Positions 10,292-19,442 of a stretch of 64,000 bases of DNA are shown here, piece by piece. The stretch lies in assembly GCF_030816295.1 (NCBI RefSeq), contig NZ_JAUSXV010000001.1:1054001-1118000 (forward strand). Reading direction: 5' to 3'. Origin of the DNA: Microbacterium natoriense (GTDB taxonomy: Bacteria > Actinomycetota > Actinomycetes > Actinomycetales > Microbacteriaceae). Under the pieces are notes generated by a model. The model was not told the DNA's origin. It did no database searches and saw only the letters and a list, made by a program, of their open reading frames with translations. The translations under genes were made by a program, and so were the position numbers. The stretch's first letter is position 1. Each line of letters starts with the position of its first letter.

Positions 10292-11557
10292 TCACCGCCG
10301 AGGCAGCACGTCCTCGAGGTGCGCACGAAGCTGAGCTGCGACGTCGACGGCGTTCCGATCGTAGAGCCACTGGTACTGCAGGCCGTCCCACAGCGCGATG
10401 AGCCAGACCGCCTCGCGCTCCGGGTCGCGGTGTGCGGGGAGATCGCCGTCGAGCTGCGCGAGCCGGAACACCTCGGTGAAGTACTCCATGCTGCGGGCGA
10501 AGCGGTTCTGGAAGTAGGCGTGCGCCGGGTGCGAAGCCGGCACGGCCTCGCATGACAGCACGGCGTACACCTCGATCAGGCCCGGTTCGTCGACCGCGTT
10601 GTGCACCGCCCCCGATGGCATCCCGCGCAGCAGGTCAGCAGCCCGACGGGCGTCGGCCGTCTCACCCTGCACGCGGATCGCCTTGTCACGCTCTGTGAGC
10701 ACGGCTCCCAGCAGCGCCTCCTTCGTCGGGTAGTGGTGAAGCAGCGTCGACTTCGAGACCCCGACCGCCTGAGCGATGTCACGAAGGCTCGTGTCGCCGT
10801 AGCCCCGACGGGCGAACAGCTGCATGGCGTCGGCGAGGATCTGCGAGCGACGCCGCCGACCAGCGGCGTAACCCGATTCGTCGTCGTGGTCGTCCGGTCC
10901 GCCGATGACGAGCTCGGGCAACGGACCGGCGCTCTCCGCAGACGTCTCCTGCTCGCCGGGATCCCGCCAGCCGACGGGCGTGGCCCACAGGGACTCGCGC
11001 TCTTCGAGCATGTCGACGACGTCGACGCGATCGGGGAGGTACTGGGCCATGAGCTGCAGGCCGTCCCACCCCGCGATCGCTCGAGTGGTCTCCGCCTCGA
11101 CGTCGCGATCGGGGGCGATGACACCGTGGTCGACCGCGTCCTGCAGCGCATCGATCGTGAGAGCGCGCATGTCGGCGTATCGTTCGCGCATGCGCTCGTG
11201 GCTCGGGTGGCCGGGAGCGGATGCTTCGCCGGTGAGCGCCGCGAACAGCTCGAGATAGCCCGGGGTGGTGGCGTTGCGCGCCGCGAGCTCAGAGAACATG
11301 AGCGCGCCGGGTTCAGCCGCTGCGACGACCACGGTGAAGACGTCGGCGTTGTCCTGCTCGAACTGCGCCACGACCTCGGCCAGCAGGTCGTCTTTCGACG
11401 CGAAATGTCCGAGGAGCCCCGGGTGGCTGACGGATGCCGCCGCCGCGATGTCGCGCAGCGACGTGGCGCGGTAGCCCTGGGAGACGAACAGCTCGTGTGC
11501 GGCGTCGAGGATGCGCTGCCGTGTGGCAGCGGCGCGAGCGCTCCGGGTGCTGGTCAT
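10292..11557 (-). CDS. Tandem TetR/AcrR-type transcriptional regulator (two TetR units in one chain)
   Basis: A 421-residue fusion of two TetR-family repressors. Unit 1 has the HTH at about residues 10-55 (RQRILDAAHELFVSQGYRAT, then SVSHPGLLGHFASKDDLL). Unit 2 has a second HTH beginning near residue 220 (RRSQILADAMQLFARRGYGD, then GVSKSTLLHHYPTKEALL). Each HTH is followed by its own helical ligand-binding domain with a GLQ-Q-L ending. One chain could therefore act as a pseudo-dimer. ATG 11557 is preferred over 11611 because GGAG lies nine bases upstream. The gene is divergent from the MFS/GH3 operon, which it probably controls through two 15-bp boxes in the gap; a sugar or glycoside may be the inducer (inference). 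Confidence 0.92.
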   Translation of the reverse strand: MTSTRSARAAATRQRILDAAHELFVSQGYRATSLRDIAAAASVSHPGLLGHFASKDDLLAEVVAQFEQDNADVFTVVVAAAEPGALMFSELAARNATTPGYLELFAALTGEASAPGHPSHERMRERYADMRALTIDALQDAVDHGVIAPDRDVEAETTRAIAGWDGLQLMAQYLPDRVDVVDMLEERESLWATPVGWRDPGEQETSAESAGPLPELVIGGPDDHDDESGYAAGRRRRSQILADAMQLFARRGYGDTSLRDIAQAVGVSKSTLLHHYPTKEALLGAVLTERDKAIRVQGETADARRAADLLRGMPSGAVHNAVDEPGLIEVYAVLSCEAVPASHPAHAYFQNRFARSMEYFTEVFRLAQLDGDLPAHRDPEREAVWLIALWDGLQYQWLYDRNAVDVAAQLRAHLEDVLPRR

Positions 11558-11589
11558 CGCATCCTCCAAGGTCACTCTATCCTCGCGCA

Positions 11590-11626
11590 TTACCAATCGG
11601 TCGACATTCACTTACCAAACGGTCGA
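11590..11626. promoter_or_regulatory. Two direct operator boxes TTACCAAWCGGTCGA, 22-bp pitch
   Basis: TTACCAATCGGTCGA (11590-11604) and TTACCAAACGGTCGA (11612-11626) differ at one base and start exactly 22 bp apart, two helical turns. Each has an ACC-N4-GGT core as in many TetR operators. They lie between the tandem TetR gene and the MFS gene and overlap the likely -35 regions of both, so they are the best candidates for TetR autoregulation and operon repression. Confidence 0.7.
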
Positions 11627-11640
11627 ATTTGAGGTATCGT
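11612..11640 (+). promoter_or_regulatory. Putative promoter of the MFS/GH3 operon
   Basis: TTACCA (11612-11617) and TATCGT (11635-11640) are separated by 17 bp. The -35 lies inside the second operator box, so repressor binding would block polymerase. Confidence 0.45.
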
Positions 11641-11695
11641 CGATTGCGCGCCGCGTCGTGGACGACCGGCGGAACCTTGCCCGAAAGGATCTCCC

Positions 11696-12994
11696 ATGAC
11701 AGAGCTGTCATCGGCGGCGAGCGCCGCCGCTGCCGGAACGACCGGTTTCAAGCTCCCCGGAACCACGCCGGAGAAGACCCCGCGCGGATACACGCCCGGC
11801 CTCGCCGCCGTGAACTTCGGCGTCTACCTCGCACTGCTCACGCCGGTCATGGTCTCGATGGCCTTCAAGGTGCAGCACCTCGACCCCGTGAACACCGAGG
11901 GCAGCCTCGGGCTCGTGATGGGTGTCGGCGCGGCGTTCGCGCTCATCGCCAATCCTCTTGTCGGGCGGCTCTCCGACCGCACCACTTCGCGCTGGGGCAT
12001 GCGTCGTCCCTGGATCCTCGGCGGAGCGATCGTGGGCCTCGGCGGCTTCGCGCTGATCGGCGCGGCATCCTCGGTCTGGGTCGTGCTGCTCGCCTGGTGC
12101 CTCGTGCAGACATCGATGAACGCCGTGCTGGCCGCGGCCAACGCGACCCTTCCCGACCAGGTGCCCGTGTCGAGCCGTGGCAAGGTCTCGGGCCTCGTCG
12201 GCATCACCACGCCCATCGGCATCCTCGCCGGCAGCTTCATCGTGAACTTCCTCCCCGGCGACTTCGAGCGCTTCGTCGTGCCCGGCGTGATCAGCCTCAT
12301 CCTCGCGGTCGTCTTCGTGGCGATTCTCAAAGACCGTGTGCTCACCGAGAAGCCGGCCGAGAAGTTCACGATCGGCATGTTCTTCGGCTCGTTCGTCTTC
12401 AACCCGCGCAAGCATCCCGATTTCGGCTGGACCTGGCTCACCAAGTTCCTGGTGATGTTCGGCTACGCCGGCATCGCGACCTTCCTCCCGCTCTACCTCG
12501 TCACGAAGTTCGGCCTCGACGAGCAGGGCGCCGTCGGCGTCATCCTCGCCGCCAACCTCGCGTCGATGGCCGCCATGGCCGTCTCCTCGCCGCTCGGCGG
12601 GTTCCTCTCCGACAAGGTCGGCAAGCGGCGTCCGTTCGTCGCGATCGCGGGCGTCATCATGGTGGTCGGCCTCGTCATCCTCGCGGTCGCGCCGAGCATC
12701 GCCGTCGTCATCATCGGGCAGGCGATCATCGGCCTCGGGGCCGGGTCGTTCCTCTCCGTCGACCTGGCGCTCGCCACCGAGGTGCTGCCCAACGCGGATG
12801 ACGTCGCGAAAGACCTCGGCGTGCTGAACATCGCCAACGCTCTGCCTCAGTCGATCGCTCCGGCGATCGCGCCAGGAGTCATCGCCCTGGGTGCGGCCAC
12901 GCCGCTCGGCGGCTACCCGACCTGGTACCTGTTCGGCGCGCTCGTCGCGCTCGCCGGCGCCGTTCTCGTCTACCGCATCAAGGGAGTCAAGTGA
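11696..12994 (+). CDS. MFS transporter, probable sugar/glycoside importer
   Basis: A 432-residue, 12-helix major facilitator with a hydrophilic N-terminus of about 40 residues. The loop between helices 2 and 3 reads GRLSDRTTSRWGMRRPW, the motif characteristic of sucrose/disaccharide-type MFS carriers, and a second copy GFLSDKVGKRRPF lies between helices 8 and 9. GAAAGGA is six bases before the ATG. The stop overlaps the start of the GH3 gene (GTGA), so the two are translationally coupled: import followed by intracellular hydrolysis. Regulation is likely by the divergent tandem TetR protein. The substrate is inferred from the GH3 partner. Confidence 0.9.
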   Translation: MTELSSAASAAAAGTTGFKLPGTTPEKTPRGYTPGLAAVNFGVYLALLTPVMVSMAFKVQHLDPVNTEGSLGLVMGVGAAFALIANPLVGRLSDRTTSRWGMRRPWILGGAIVGLGGFALIGAASSVWVVLLAWCLVQTSMNAVLAAANATLPDQVPVSSRGKVSGLVGITTPIGILAGSFIVNFLPGDFERFVVPGVISLILAVVFVAILKDRVLTEKPAEKFTIGMFFGSFVFNPRKHPDFGWTWLTKFLVMFGYAGIATFLPLYLVTKFGLDEQGAVGVILAANLASMAAMAVSSPLGGFLSDKVGKRRPFVAIAGVIMVVGLVILAVAPSIAVVIIGQAIIGLGAGSFLSVDLALATEVLPNADDVAKDLGVLNIANALPQSIAPAIAPGVIALGAATPLGGYPTWYLFGALVALAGAVLVYRIKGVK

Positions 12995-14757
12995 CCATGA
13001 CCGAACAGAGTGGACGTCCCTGGCTCGATGCCGGGCTGCCGATCGAGGAGCGGGTCGGGCTGCTGCTCGCCGAGATGACTCTGGAGGAGAAGGCGGGTCT
13101 CTTCTTCCAGACGATGATCGTGATGGGCGAGGGTGGCGAGCTCTCCGAGGGCGATGCGAACTTCGGTATCCCCTCGAACCGCGAGTACGTCGTCGGCCGG
13201 CACATGAACCACTTCAACCTGCTCGGCGTCGCGCCGAAGGCGAGCGACATCGCCGCCTGGCACAACAGGCTGCAGGAGCTCGCGGCATCCACCCGCCTCG
13301 GCATCCCGGTGTCGATCTCGACAGATCCGCGTCATTCATTCAGCGACAACCCTGGCGCCACGATGTTCGCCGGCCCGTTCTCGCAGTGGCCCGAGCCTCT
13401 CGGCCTCGCCGCCACGCGCGACGCCGAGCTGGTTCAGCGCTTCGGCGACATCGCCCGTCAGGAGTACACGGCGGTCGGCATCCGCGTCGCGCTGCACCCG
13501 CAGGTCGACCTCGCGACCGAGTCGCGCTGGGCGCGCCAGCTGCAGACCTTCGGAGAGGATGCCGCGCTCGCCGGCCGGCTGGGAGCCGCCTACGTTCGCG
13601 GGTTCCAGGGTGCGTCGTTCGGACCGGGCTCGGTCTCGACCATGACCAAGCACTTCCCCGGAGGCGGCCCGCAGAAGGACGGCGAGGACCCGCATTTCGA
13701 CTACGGACGCGAGCAGGTGTATCCCGGAGACAACTTCGAGCACCATCTCACGCCCTTCGAGGACATCTTCGCCGCGGGCGGACGGCAGATCATGCCCTAT
13801 TACGGCATGCCGGTCGGTACGCAGTACGAAGAGGTCGGCTTCGGATTCAACAAGGGTGTGCTCACCGGCCTGCTCCGTGAGCGCTTCGGCTTCGACGGCA
13901 TCGTGTGCACCGACTGGGGGCTGGTGACCGACCAGCCGATCATGGGCGCCGACTTCTCGGCCCGCGCGTGGGGCGTCGAGCACCTGACCCCCGCCGAGCG
14001 GATGGTGAAGATCCTCGACGCCGGGGCCGACCAGTTCGGCGGCGAGAGCGAGACTGGTCTGCTGATCGACCTGGTGCGCTCGGGCGAGGTCTCCGAAGAG
14101 CGCCTCGACGTCTCGGCACGCCGTCTGCTGCGTGAGAAGTTCGAGCTCGGCCTCTTCGAGGATCCGTACGTCGATGTGTCCGCGGCGGACGCGATCGTGG
14201 GGTCGGCGGAGTTCCGTGCGGCCGGCGAGCAGGCGCAGCGCGCGTCGATCGCGGTGCTCTCGAACGATGGCGTGCTCCCGCTGCGCCGCGGGCTGAAGCT
14301 GTACGTCGAAGGGATCTCCCCGGAGGTCGCCGCACGGTTCGGAGAGGTGGTCGGGTCTCCTCAGGAAGCGGATGCGGCGGTTCTGCGCATCCAGGCTCCG
14401 TACGAGCAGCGCGCCACGATGTTCGAGAACTTCTTCCATGCCGGTTCCCTCGACTTCCCCGAGGAGGTCGTCGCCCATGTCGCGGAGATCGCGGCATCCG
14501 TCCCGACGGTCGTGGACGTGTTCCTCGATCGGCCGGCGATCCTCGGTCCGATCGTCGACGCCGCGAACGCGGTCGTCGCGAACTGGGGAGCGAACTCGGA
14601 GGCGCTGCTCGACGTGCTGACGGGTGCAGTGACGGCGACCGGAAAACTGCCGTTCGACGTGCCGAGCTCTATGGCCGCAGTCGAGGCGTCGCGGCCGGAC
14701 GTGCCCTTCGACACGGCCGACCCGCTGTTCCGATTCGGACACGGTCTGTCGCTGTAA
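12991..14757 (+). CDS. Glycoside hydrolase family 3 protein (beta-glucosidase-like)
   Basis: A 588-residue GH3 enzyme without signal peptide, so probably cytosolic, hydrolysing a glycoside imported by the adjacent MFS carrier. The N-terminal barrel shows ISTDPRHSFSDNPGA, MTKHFPGGGPQKDGEDPHFD and the nucleophile region FDGIVCTDWGLVTD (Asp308, counting from GTG 12991). A shortened GH3 C-terminal domain follows (residues about 400-588, ending PLFRFGHGLSL). The Fn3-like third domain of many GH3 enzymes is absent. GTG 12991 overlaps the previous stop by four bases; ATG 12997 is an alternative start with GGGAG ten bases upstream. A strong terminator closes the operon. Exact substrate unknown. Confidence 0.92.
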   Translation: MTMTEQSGRPWLDAGLPIEERVGLLLAEMTLEEKAGLFFQTMIVMGEGGELSEGDANFGIPSNREYVVGRHMNHFNLLGVAPKASDIAAWHNRLQELAASTRLGIPVSISTDPRHSFSDNPGATMFAGPFSQWPEPLGLAATRDAELVQRFGDIARQEYTAVGIRVALHPQVDLATESRWARQLQTFGEDAALAGRLGAAYVRGFQGASFGPGSVSTMTKHFPGGGPQKDGEDPHFDYGREQVYPGDNFEHHLTPFEDIFAAGGRQIMPYYGMPVGTQYEEVGFGFNKGVLTGLLRERFGFDGIVCTDWGLVTDQPIMGADFSARAWGVEHLTPAERMVKILDAGADQFGGESETGLLIDLVRSGEVSEERLDVSARRLLREKFELGLFEDPYVDVSAADAIVGSAEFRAAGEQAQRASIAVLSNDGVLPLRRGLKLYVEGISPEVAARFGEVVGSPQEADAAVLRIQAPYEQRATMFENFFHAGSLDFPEEVVAHVAEIAASVPTVVDVFLDRPAILGPIVDAANAVVANWGANSEALLDVLTGAVTATGKLPFDVPSSMAAVEASRPDVPFDTADPLFRFGHGLSL

Positions 14758-14772
14758 GCATCCCCCGTTCCT

Positions 14773-14808
14773 CGAAACGCCCCCGCAGCCGTCTGCGGGG
14801 GCGTTTCG
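14773..14808 (+). terminator. Strong hairpin terminator of the MFS/GH3 operon
   Basis: A perfect 16-bp stem, CGAAACGCCCCCGCAG with its complement, and a 4-nt loop (CCGT), 15 bp after the stop. The stem ends in GTTTCG but no long T-run follows. Confidence 0.9.
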
Positions 14809-15009
14809 ACGTTGGCGGCGCGGGGCTGGCGGCCCGAGGGCGAGGCGATTGTCACGATTCGCTCGCGGTGTGACGGAAGTCTGTGCATTTGCTGGACATA
14901 CCCTAGGGATACCGAGATACTGGCATGGCATGCGCTCTGCCGACTTGTCGTCGGCGCCTGGGGAGGGCCGCGTGACGCGAACACAGTCCGCATCACACGG
15001 GAGAGGCAA

Positions 15010-18000
15010 ATGAGAATATTTGAGGGGAAGTCTCTGCGGCAACGCAGAGCAATCGGTGGGAGCATCGCCGCGGCAACCGCGGGCGCTGTGATTCTCACCA
15101 GCGCGTTGGTGCCCATGGGCGCCACAGCCGCACCGACAGATGACTCCGAGGCACTCGGCCAGGTCATCCGCACCGAGCTGCTCGGCGGAGGCATCCTCGA
15201 TGTCTCACAGGCGATCAGCGGCAACCCGAGCGACCTGGGCCCGAACGTCACGCCGCTCAACGTCACCCTGCTCGAGGGCTTGACCGTCGACCTCGGCGGT
15301 GGCCTGCAGCTTCCGCTGATCTCGGGACCCGGCGGCGCCGGTCTTCTCGACCTCGGCGAGCTCGGAGCCCTCAACTCGTTCGCAGGCTCGCCCACGGCGA
15401 ACACCTCGACGGCGAGTGCGGGAGCGATCACCTCGGACGGCGCGATCGCCACCGACATCAACAACCCCGGCGCCTACGGCAACGCGAAGGTCAACCTGAC
15501 CGATGTGCTCGAGCAGCTCGGTGTCGCGGGAATCACTGACCAGGTGGTCGACAACCTCGGCCTCGAGCTGGGCGCCATCGCGTCGACCGCGACGGCGACC
15601 GGTGCTGCCGGAACGGTCGACTTCGCGTCGGAGTACACGGTCGCGGACCTCGAGCTGAACGTCTCCAGCCCGCTCGTGGGCACAGTGGCCACTTCTCTCG
15701 GCGGAGTGCTCAACGGCGTCGGAGACACGCTGAACACGGCAGTGGGGGCTGGGGGAGTCCTCGACACCGTCGTCGGCGCAGTCGACCTCGACTTGGGCGT
15801 TCCAGCCGTTCTGCAGGTGCAGATCGGCGGCGGCACGATCGCGATCGACGGACTCGACGCCGCGATCACCGCTGCGACGAACACCCTGATCGCGGAGCCG
15901 CTCGCTGACCCGAACGGCATCGTGTCGATCGATCTCGCGAACGGTCTCATCTCAGTCGATCTCGCGAAGATCGTGAACGGGCCGGCGGCGACAGACCTCA
16001 ACGGTCTGGCCCCGAACACGCTCGTCCTCGACGACACGACGATCACGGCGATCACCTCGGCCGTCTCCGCGGCTCTGGGCACGTTGACGACCAAGGTCAC
16101 GACCGTCGTCACCGACTTGATCAACAACCTGAGCGTTCACATCACGCTCGGAGCGCACGTGACCGCTCTCCTGCTCAACGCCGACGTCGACATCACCGTC
16201 GACGCGAAGCTCGGCCAGCTCACGGGTGCCATTCCCGGCGCCCCGGTCGTGGCAGTCGTCGGCGACCTGGCGGGCATTCCGCTCGGCGGCGTGCTCAGCC
16301 TCGTCACCACCCCGGTGATCAACCTGCTCACGTCCACGCTCGCGCCGGTCATCAACACGCTGGTCACCACCGTGACCACGGGTCTCGCTCCGGCAATCGA
16401 CGGCATCATCAACCCGGTTGTGACCGCGCTGAGCCCGCTGTTCGACGCGCTGAACGAGGTCGTGGAGATCACGATCAACGAGCAGCCGACGCCGGGCATC
16501 CTCGGCGCCGAGTCGTTCACGGTGAACGCGATCAGCCTCGAGCTCCTCCCGGGCCTGGGCGCGCTGAACCTCGACCTCGCGTCCTCCACGGTGCGTGCGG
16601 CTGAGCTCGCCGTCGCCGCGGTCGACGCGGCGGCTCAGGTCCAGGCAGGCACGAGCCTTCCGGTCACCGGTTCCGGCTGGCCCGCGAACACTCAGGTGTC
16701 GTTGCAGCTGACCGCTCCTGGTGGCGGTGCCAACGTCGGCGGTCCGGTGCTCGTTCAGACCGACGCGAACGGCGCCTTCACCACGACGTACCCGGTGCCC
16801 CCGGGAACGCCCGCAGCCACCGGCTACACGGTGACGGCGACAGCCGGTACGGTCACCGCGACCGACACGACTGAGGTCACAGCCGGTGGCGGCGGAGACG
16901 TCAACACCAACGCGGCGGCCTCGGCATCCGCATCGGCTGACGCCACCGCTGACGGCGACCCGTCCGCACAGGCGGCGGCTGAGGCTGCGGCCTTCTCCGA
17001 CGCGACCGCGATCGCCTCTGCTGCGGCCACGGCCGACGCTGAGGCGGCAGCCGAGGCTGCGGCCACGGTGACCGCTTCTTCGGAGGCCTCGACCACGGCT
17101 GACGCCGATGTCAACGCTTCGGCAGCTGTCGCTGCTCAGGCTGCGGCACAGGCTGACGCGTCGGATGACGTGAACGCTGCGGCTTCGACCGCTGCGGAGG
17201 CGAACTCCTCGGTCGCATCCGACTCGGCAGCAACCGCTGATTCATCGACGGAGGCCTCGAGCGAGGCATCGGCGAACACCAATGCGACGGCTTCGGCCAC
17301 CGCATCGGCGAACGCCGACGCATCGACCGCGGCAGTCGCCGAGGCCGCTGCTCAGGCGGCTGCTTACGCTGAAGCCGAATCGGACGCCTCCGCGGCAGCC
17401 GACATCGACGCGAGCGCAGCGGCGGAGACCGCGGCAACAGCGACCTCGTCGACTGCGGCCACCGCCGACGCCACTTCGGCGGCCAACGCCGGTGCGGCCA
17501 TCGCCGCTCAGGCTGCGGCTCTCGCCGACGCCACGTCCAACACGGAGGCCGACACCTCGGCGACGTCCGATGCGAGCACGTCCGCTGCGGCGAACGCCTC
17601 TGCCGCGGCGATCGCCACAGCGTCGACCACGGCGTCGGCTGACGCGGTGGCCGAGGCCACCTCGACGGCTACCGCTGCGGCTGACCCGGACGCGACGGCA
17701 ACGGCAACGGCATCGGCTGAGGTGAACACCAACGCCTCGGCGTCGGCGGCAGCTTCGGCTCAGGCGGATGATGACAGCAACGCTTCGGCGGAGGTTGCGG
17801 CTCAGGTCGCTGCCCTCGCAGACGCGACGAGCGTCGCTACGGCGGCTGCGGACGCCTCGGCGAACATCGCAGCCGAGGCGGCCGCGACGGACGACGCATC
17901 GACCGATGCATCGACCACGGCCACGTCCGAGGCGAATGCTGCAGCTGCGGCATCCGCTCAGGCGGCGGCGCAGACGGACGCGACGTCCACGAGCGCGGCT

Positions 18001-18564
18001 GACACGTCGGCATCGGCTGACGCCGACCCGAACGCGGCAGCTTCGATCGCGGCCAACGCCACGTCGTCGAACACCGCCTCGGCCACTGCTGCGGCTGACG
18101 CCACGGCAACGGCCACGGCGAGCGCCACCACGTCGGCTACCGCGTCCGCCTCGGCGAACGCGAACCCGACGGGCAAGCTCGGCATCACGGTGAAGGTTCC
18201 GGTCCTGGAGCGCGGCCAGCAGCAGACCACTGTCGGCACGGGCTTCAAGCCGGGCGAGGTCGTCACCGGTGTGATGACCTCCGACCCGCTGGCACTGGGC
18301 ACCCAGGTCGCCAACGCGCAGGGAACCGTCACCTTCACGTGGGCGATCCCGGCCGGCACCGACCTGGGCACGCACACCGTCACCCTGACCGGCGCAGAGT
18401 CGGGCAGTGTCGCGGGTACGTTCCAGGTCGTGGCCAAGGGCCTCGCCGCAACGGGTGGCACCGCGCCGAACGGCTGGATCGTCCTCGGAGCACTGCTCCT
18501 GATGTTCGGTCTCGGCACGGCGCTGGTCGCACGCTCCAAGCGTGAGACCGTCACCGCAGAGTAA
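15010..18564 (+). CDS. Choice-of-anchor G surface protein with large Ala-rich region and LAATGG sorting signal
   Basis: A 1184-residue exported surface protein. It has a long signal peptide (residues 1-40, IGGSIAAATAGAVILTSALV), an N-terminal region of about 580 residues typical of choice-of-anchor G proteins (SEALGQVIRTELLGGGILDV...), an Ig-like domain (about 545-625), and about 425 residues composed almost only of Ala, Ser, Thr, Asp, Asn and Glu. A second, similar Ig-like domain comes next, then LAATGG, a hydrophobic helix and the basic tail RSKRETVTAE. LAATG matches the LAXTG motif used by class E sortases, so covalent attachment to the wall is likely. ATG 15010 is chosen because GAGAGG precedes it and a good signal peptide follows. 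Function unknown; adhesion or a wall spacer is inferred. Confidence 0.85.
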   Translation: MRIFEGKSLRQRRAIGGSIAAATAGAVILTSALVPMGATAAPTDDSEALGQVIRTELLGGGILDVSQAISGNPSDLGPNVTPLNVTLLEGLTVDLGGGLQLPLISGPGGAGLLDLGELGALNSFAGSPTANTSTASAGAITSDGAIATDINNPGAYGNAKVNLTDVLEQLGVAGITDQVVDNLGLELGAIASTATATGAAGTVDFASEYTVADLELNVSSPLVGTVATSLGGVLNGVGDTLNTAVGAGGVLDTVVGAVDLDLGVPAVLQVQIGGGTIAIDGLDAAITAATNTLIAEPLADPNGIVSIDLANGLISVDLAKIVNGPAATDLNGLAPNTLVLDDTTITAITSAVSAALGTLTTKVTTVVTDLINNLSVHITLGAHVTALLLNADVDITVDAKLGQLTGAIPGAPVVAVVGDLAGIPLGGVLSLVTTPVINLLTSTLAPVINTLVTTVTTGLAPAIDGIINPVVTALSPLFDALNEVVEITINEQPTPGILGAESFTVNAISLELLPGLGALNLDLASSTVRAAELAVAAVDAAAQVQAGTSLPVTGSGWPANTQVSLQLTAPGGGANVGGPVLVQTDANGAFTTTYPVPPGTPAATGYTVTATAGTVTATDTTEVTAGGGGDVNTNAAASASASADATADGDPSAQAAAEAAAFSDATAIASAAATADAEAAAEAAATVTASSEASTTADADVNASAAVAAQAAAQADASDDVNAAASTAAEANSSVASDSAATADSSTEASSEASANTNATASATASANADASTAAVAEAAAQAAAYAEAESDASAAADIDASAAAETAATATSSTAATADATSAANAGAAIAAQAAALADATSNTEADTSATSDASTSAAANASAAAIATASTTASADAVAEATSTATAAADPDATATATASAEVNTNASASAAASAQADDDSNASAEVAAQVAALADATSVATAAADASANIAAEAAATDDASTDASTTATSEANAAAAASAQAAAQTDATSTSAADTSASADADPNAAASIAANATSSNTASATAAADATATATASATTSATASASANANPTGKLGITVKVPVLERGQQQTTVGTGFKPGEVVTGVMTSDPLALGTQVANAQGTVTFTWAIPAGTDLGTHTVTLTGAESGSVAGTFQVVAKGLAATGGTAPNGWIVLGALLLMFGLGTALVARSKRETVTAE
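16898..18170 (+). repeat. Low-complexity Ala/Ser/Thr/Asp coding repeat
   Basis: About 1.27 kb coding for imperfect short repeats such as AAEAAA, ASADA, AAQAAAQA and DASTDAS, with no fixed unit length. It lies within the Ala-rich part of the surface protein, stays in frame and probably forms long helix or an extended stalk. Confidence 0.8.
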
Positions 18565-18580
18565 GTGAGACGCTGACAGA

Positions 18581-18613
18581 GGTCGGGGTCGCCCGTTCAG
18601 GGCGGCCCCGGCC
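18581..18613 (+). terminator. Hairpin terminator after the Ala-rich surface protein
   Basis: GGTCGGGGTCGCCC pairs with GGGCGGCCCCGGCC over 14 bp (two G-U pairs) with a 5-nt loop, 16 bp after the stop. The next gene starts 25 bp later, so either some read-through occurs or that gene has its own promoter here. Confidence 0.75.
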
Positions 18614-18638
18614 TTCAGTGATGAGAAGGACCTTTTCG

Positions 18639-19442
18639 ATGAGCACGAACACTGAACCGGTGCAGAGCGACGCGACCGTCGCCTCCCGACCGCGGCCGAC
18701 CTGGTGGGTGAAGCTCATCGCCTTCGCCGCGTGCCTATTGACGCTCTGGCATGTCGGGGCGTCGTTCCTGTGGATCGCGCCGTACTCGGCGCTGCGTGAG
18801 ATCCCCACCCAGAACGTGCTCGCGAGCTACATGCTGCCCATGTTCGGCCAGTCCTGGAGCGTCTTCGCCCCAGAGCCGATCAACGGCGACTACCACTTCA
18901 ACGTCCGCGCCCTCATCGAGAAGGACGGCGAGGAGACCGAGACCGGCTGGGTCAGCGCGACCGACGTCGAACTCTCGATGATCCGCTACAACCTGTTCCC
19001 CCCTCGCGCCGGCATCCAGTCCAGCGAGGTCGCGAGCAACCAGATGAACGCCTACAACGACCTCAGCGGCGAACAGCAGGCCGTTGCCGCGCTCGACTTC
19101 GACGAGGATGACTGGGAGGACTGGATGGTCCGCTCCTTCGACAAGCTCGAGGGCGACGACAACCCCGACACGACCGAGTACATGGCGGCGGAGCATCTGG
19201 CCACCGCGTACGCCACCCAGGTCGCCTACGCGATCTGGGGAGCGGATGCCGTCGTCAAGGTGCAGTACCGCGTGAGCCGGCAGAACGTGGTCCCGTTCGC
19301 CCAGCGCAACAATCCCAATGCGCAGCGCCCCGACCCCACTTTCGCGACGACAGGCTGGCGCCTGCCGATCGAAGAGAAGGGGCAGAGCCGCGAGGACTTC
19401 GCCGACGTCTTCCGCGCCCAGTTCGAGAGGACCCAGCAGTGA
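18639..19442 (+). CDS. DUF5819 family membrane protein (SdpA-like topology)
   Basis: A 267-residue protein with one N-terminal transmembrane segment (WVKLIAFAACLLTLWHVGASFLW is within it) and an extracytoplasmic domain. The domain begins LREIPTQNVLASYMLPMFGQ and contains SWSVFAPEPINGDYHFNVRA, the usual DUF5819 signature. The family has no firm function. It is translationally coupled to the HTTM gene (GTGA overlap), as DUF5819 and HTTM genes often are; the pair resembles SdpA and SdpB of Bacillus in size and topology (inference). ATG 18639 has AGAAGGA eight bases upstream. A terminator lies between it and the surface protein gene. Confidence 0.85.
   Translation: MSTNTEPVQSDATVASRPRPTWWVKLIAFAACLLTLWHVGASFLWIAPYSALREIPTQNVLASYMLPMFGQSWSVFAPEPINGDYHFNVRALIEKDGEETETGWVSATDVELSMIRYNLFPPRAGIQSSEVASNQMNAYNDLSGEQQAVAALDFDEDDWEDWMVRSFDKLEGDDNPDTTEYMAAEHLATAYATQVAYAIWGADAVVKVQYRVSRQNVVPFAQRNNPNAQRPDPTFATTGWRLPIEEKGQSREDFADVFRAQFERTQQ

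Noticed and set aside
16898..18170. Possible CRISPR or satellite array
   Set aside because: The repeats are in-frame Ala/Ser codons with no constant unit or spacers; this is a low-complexity protein region.
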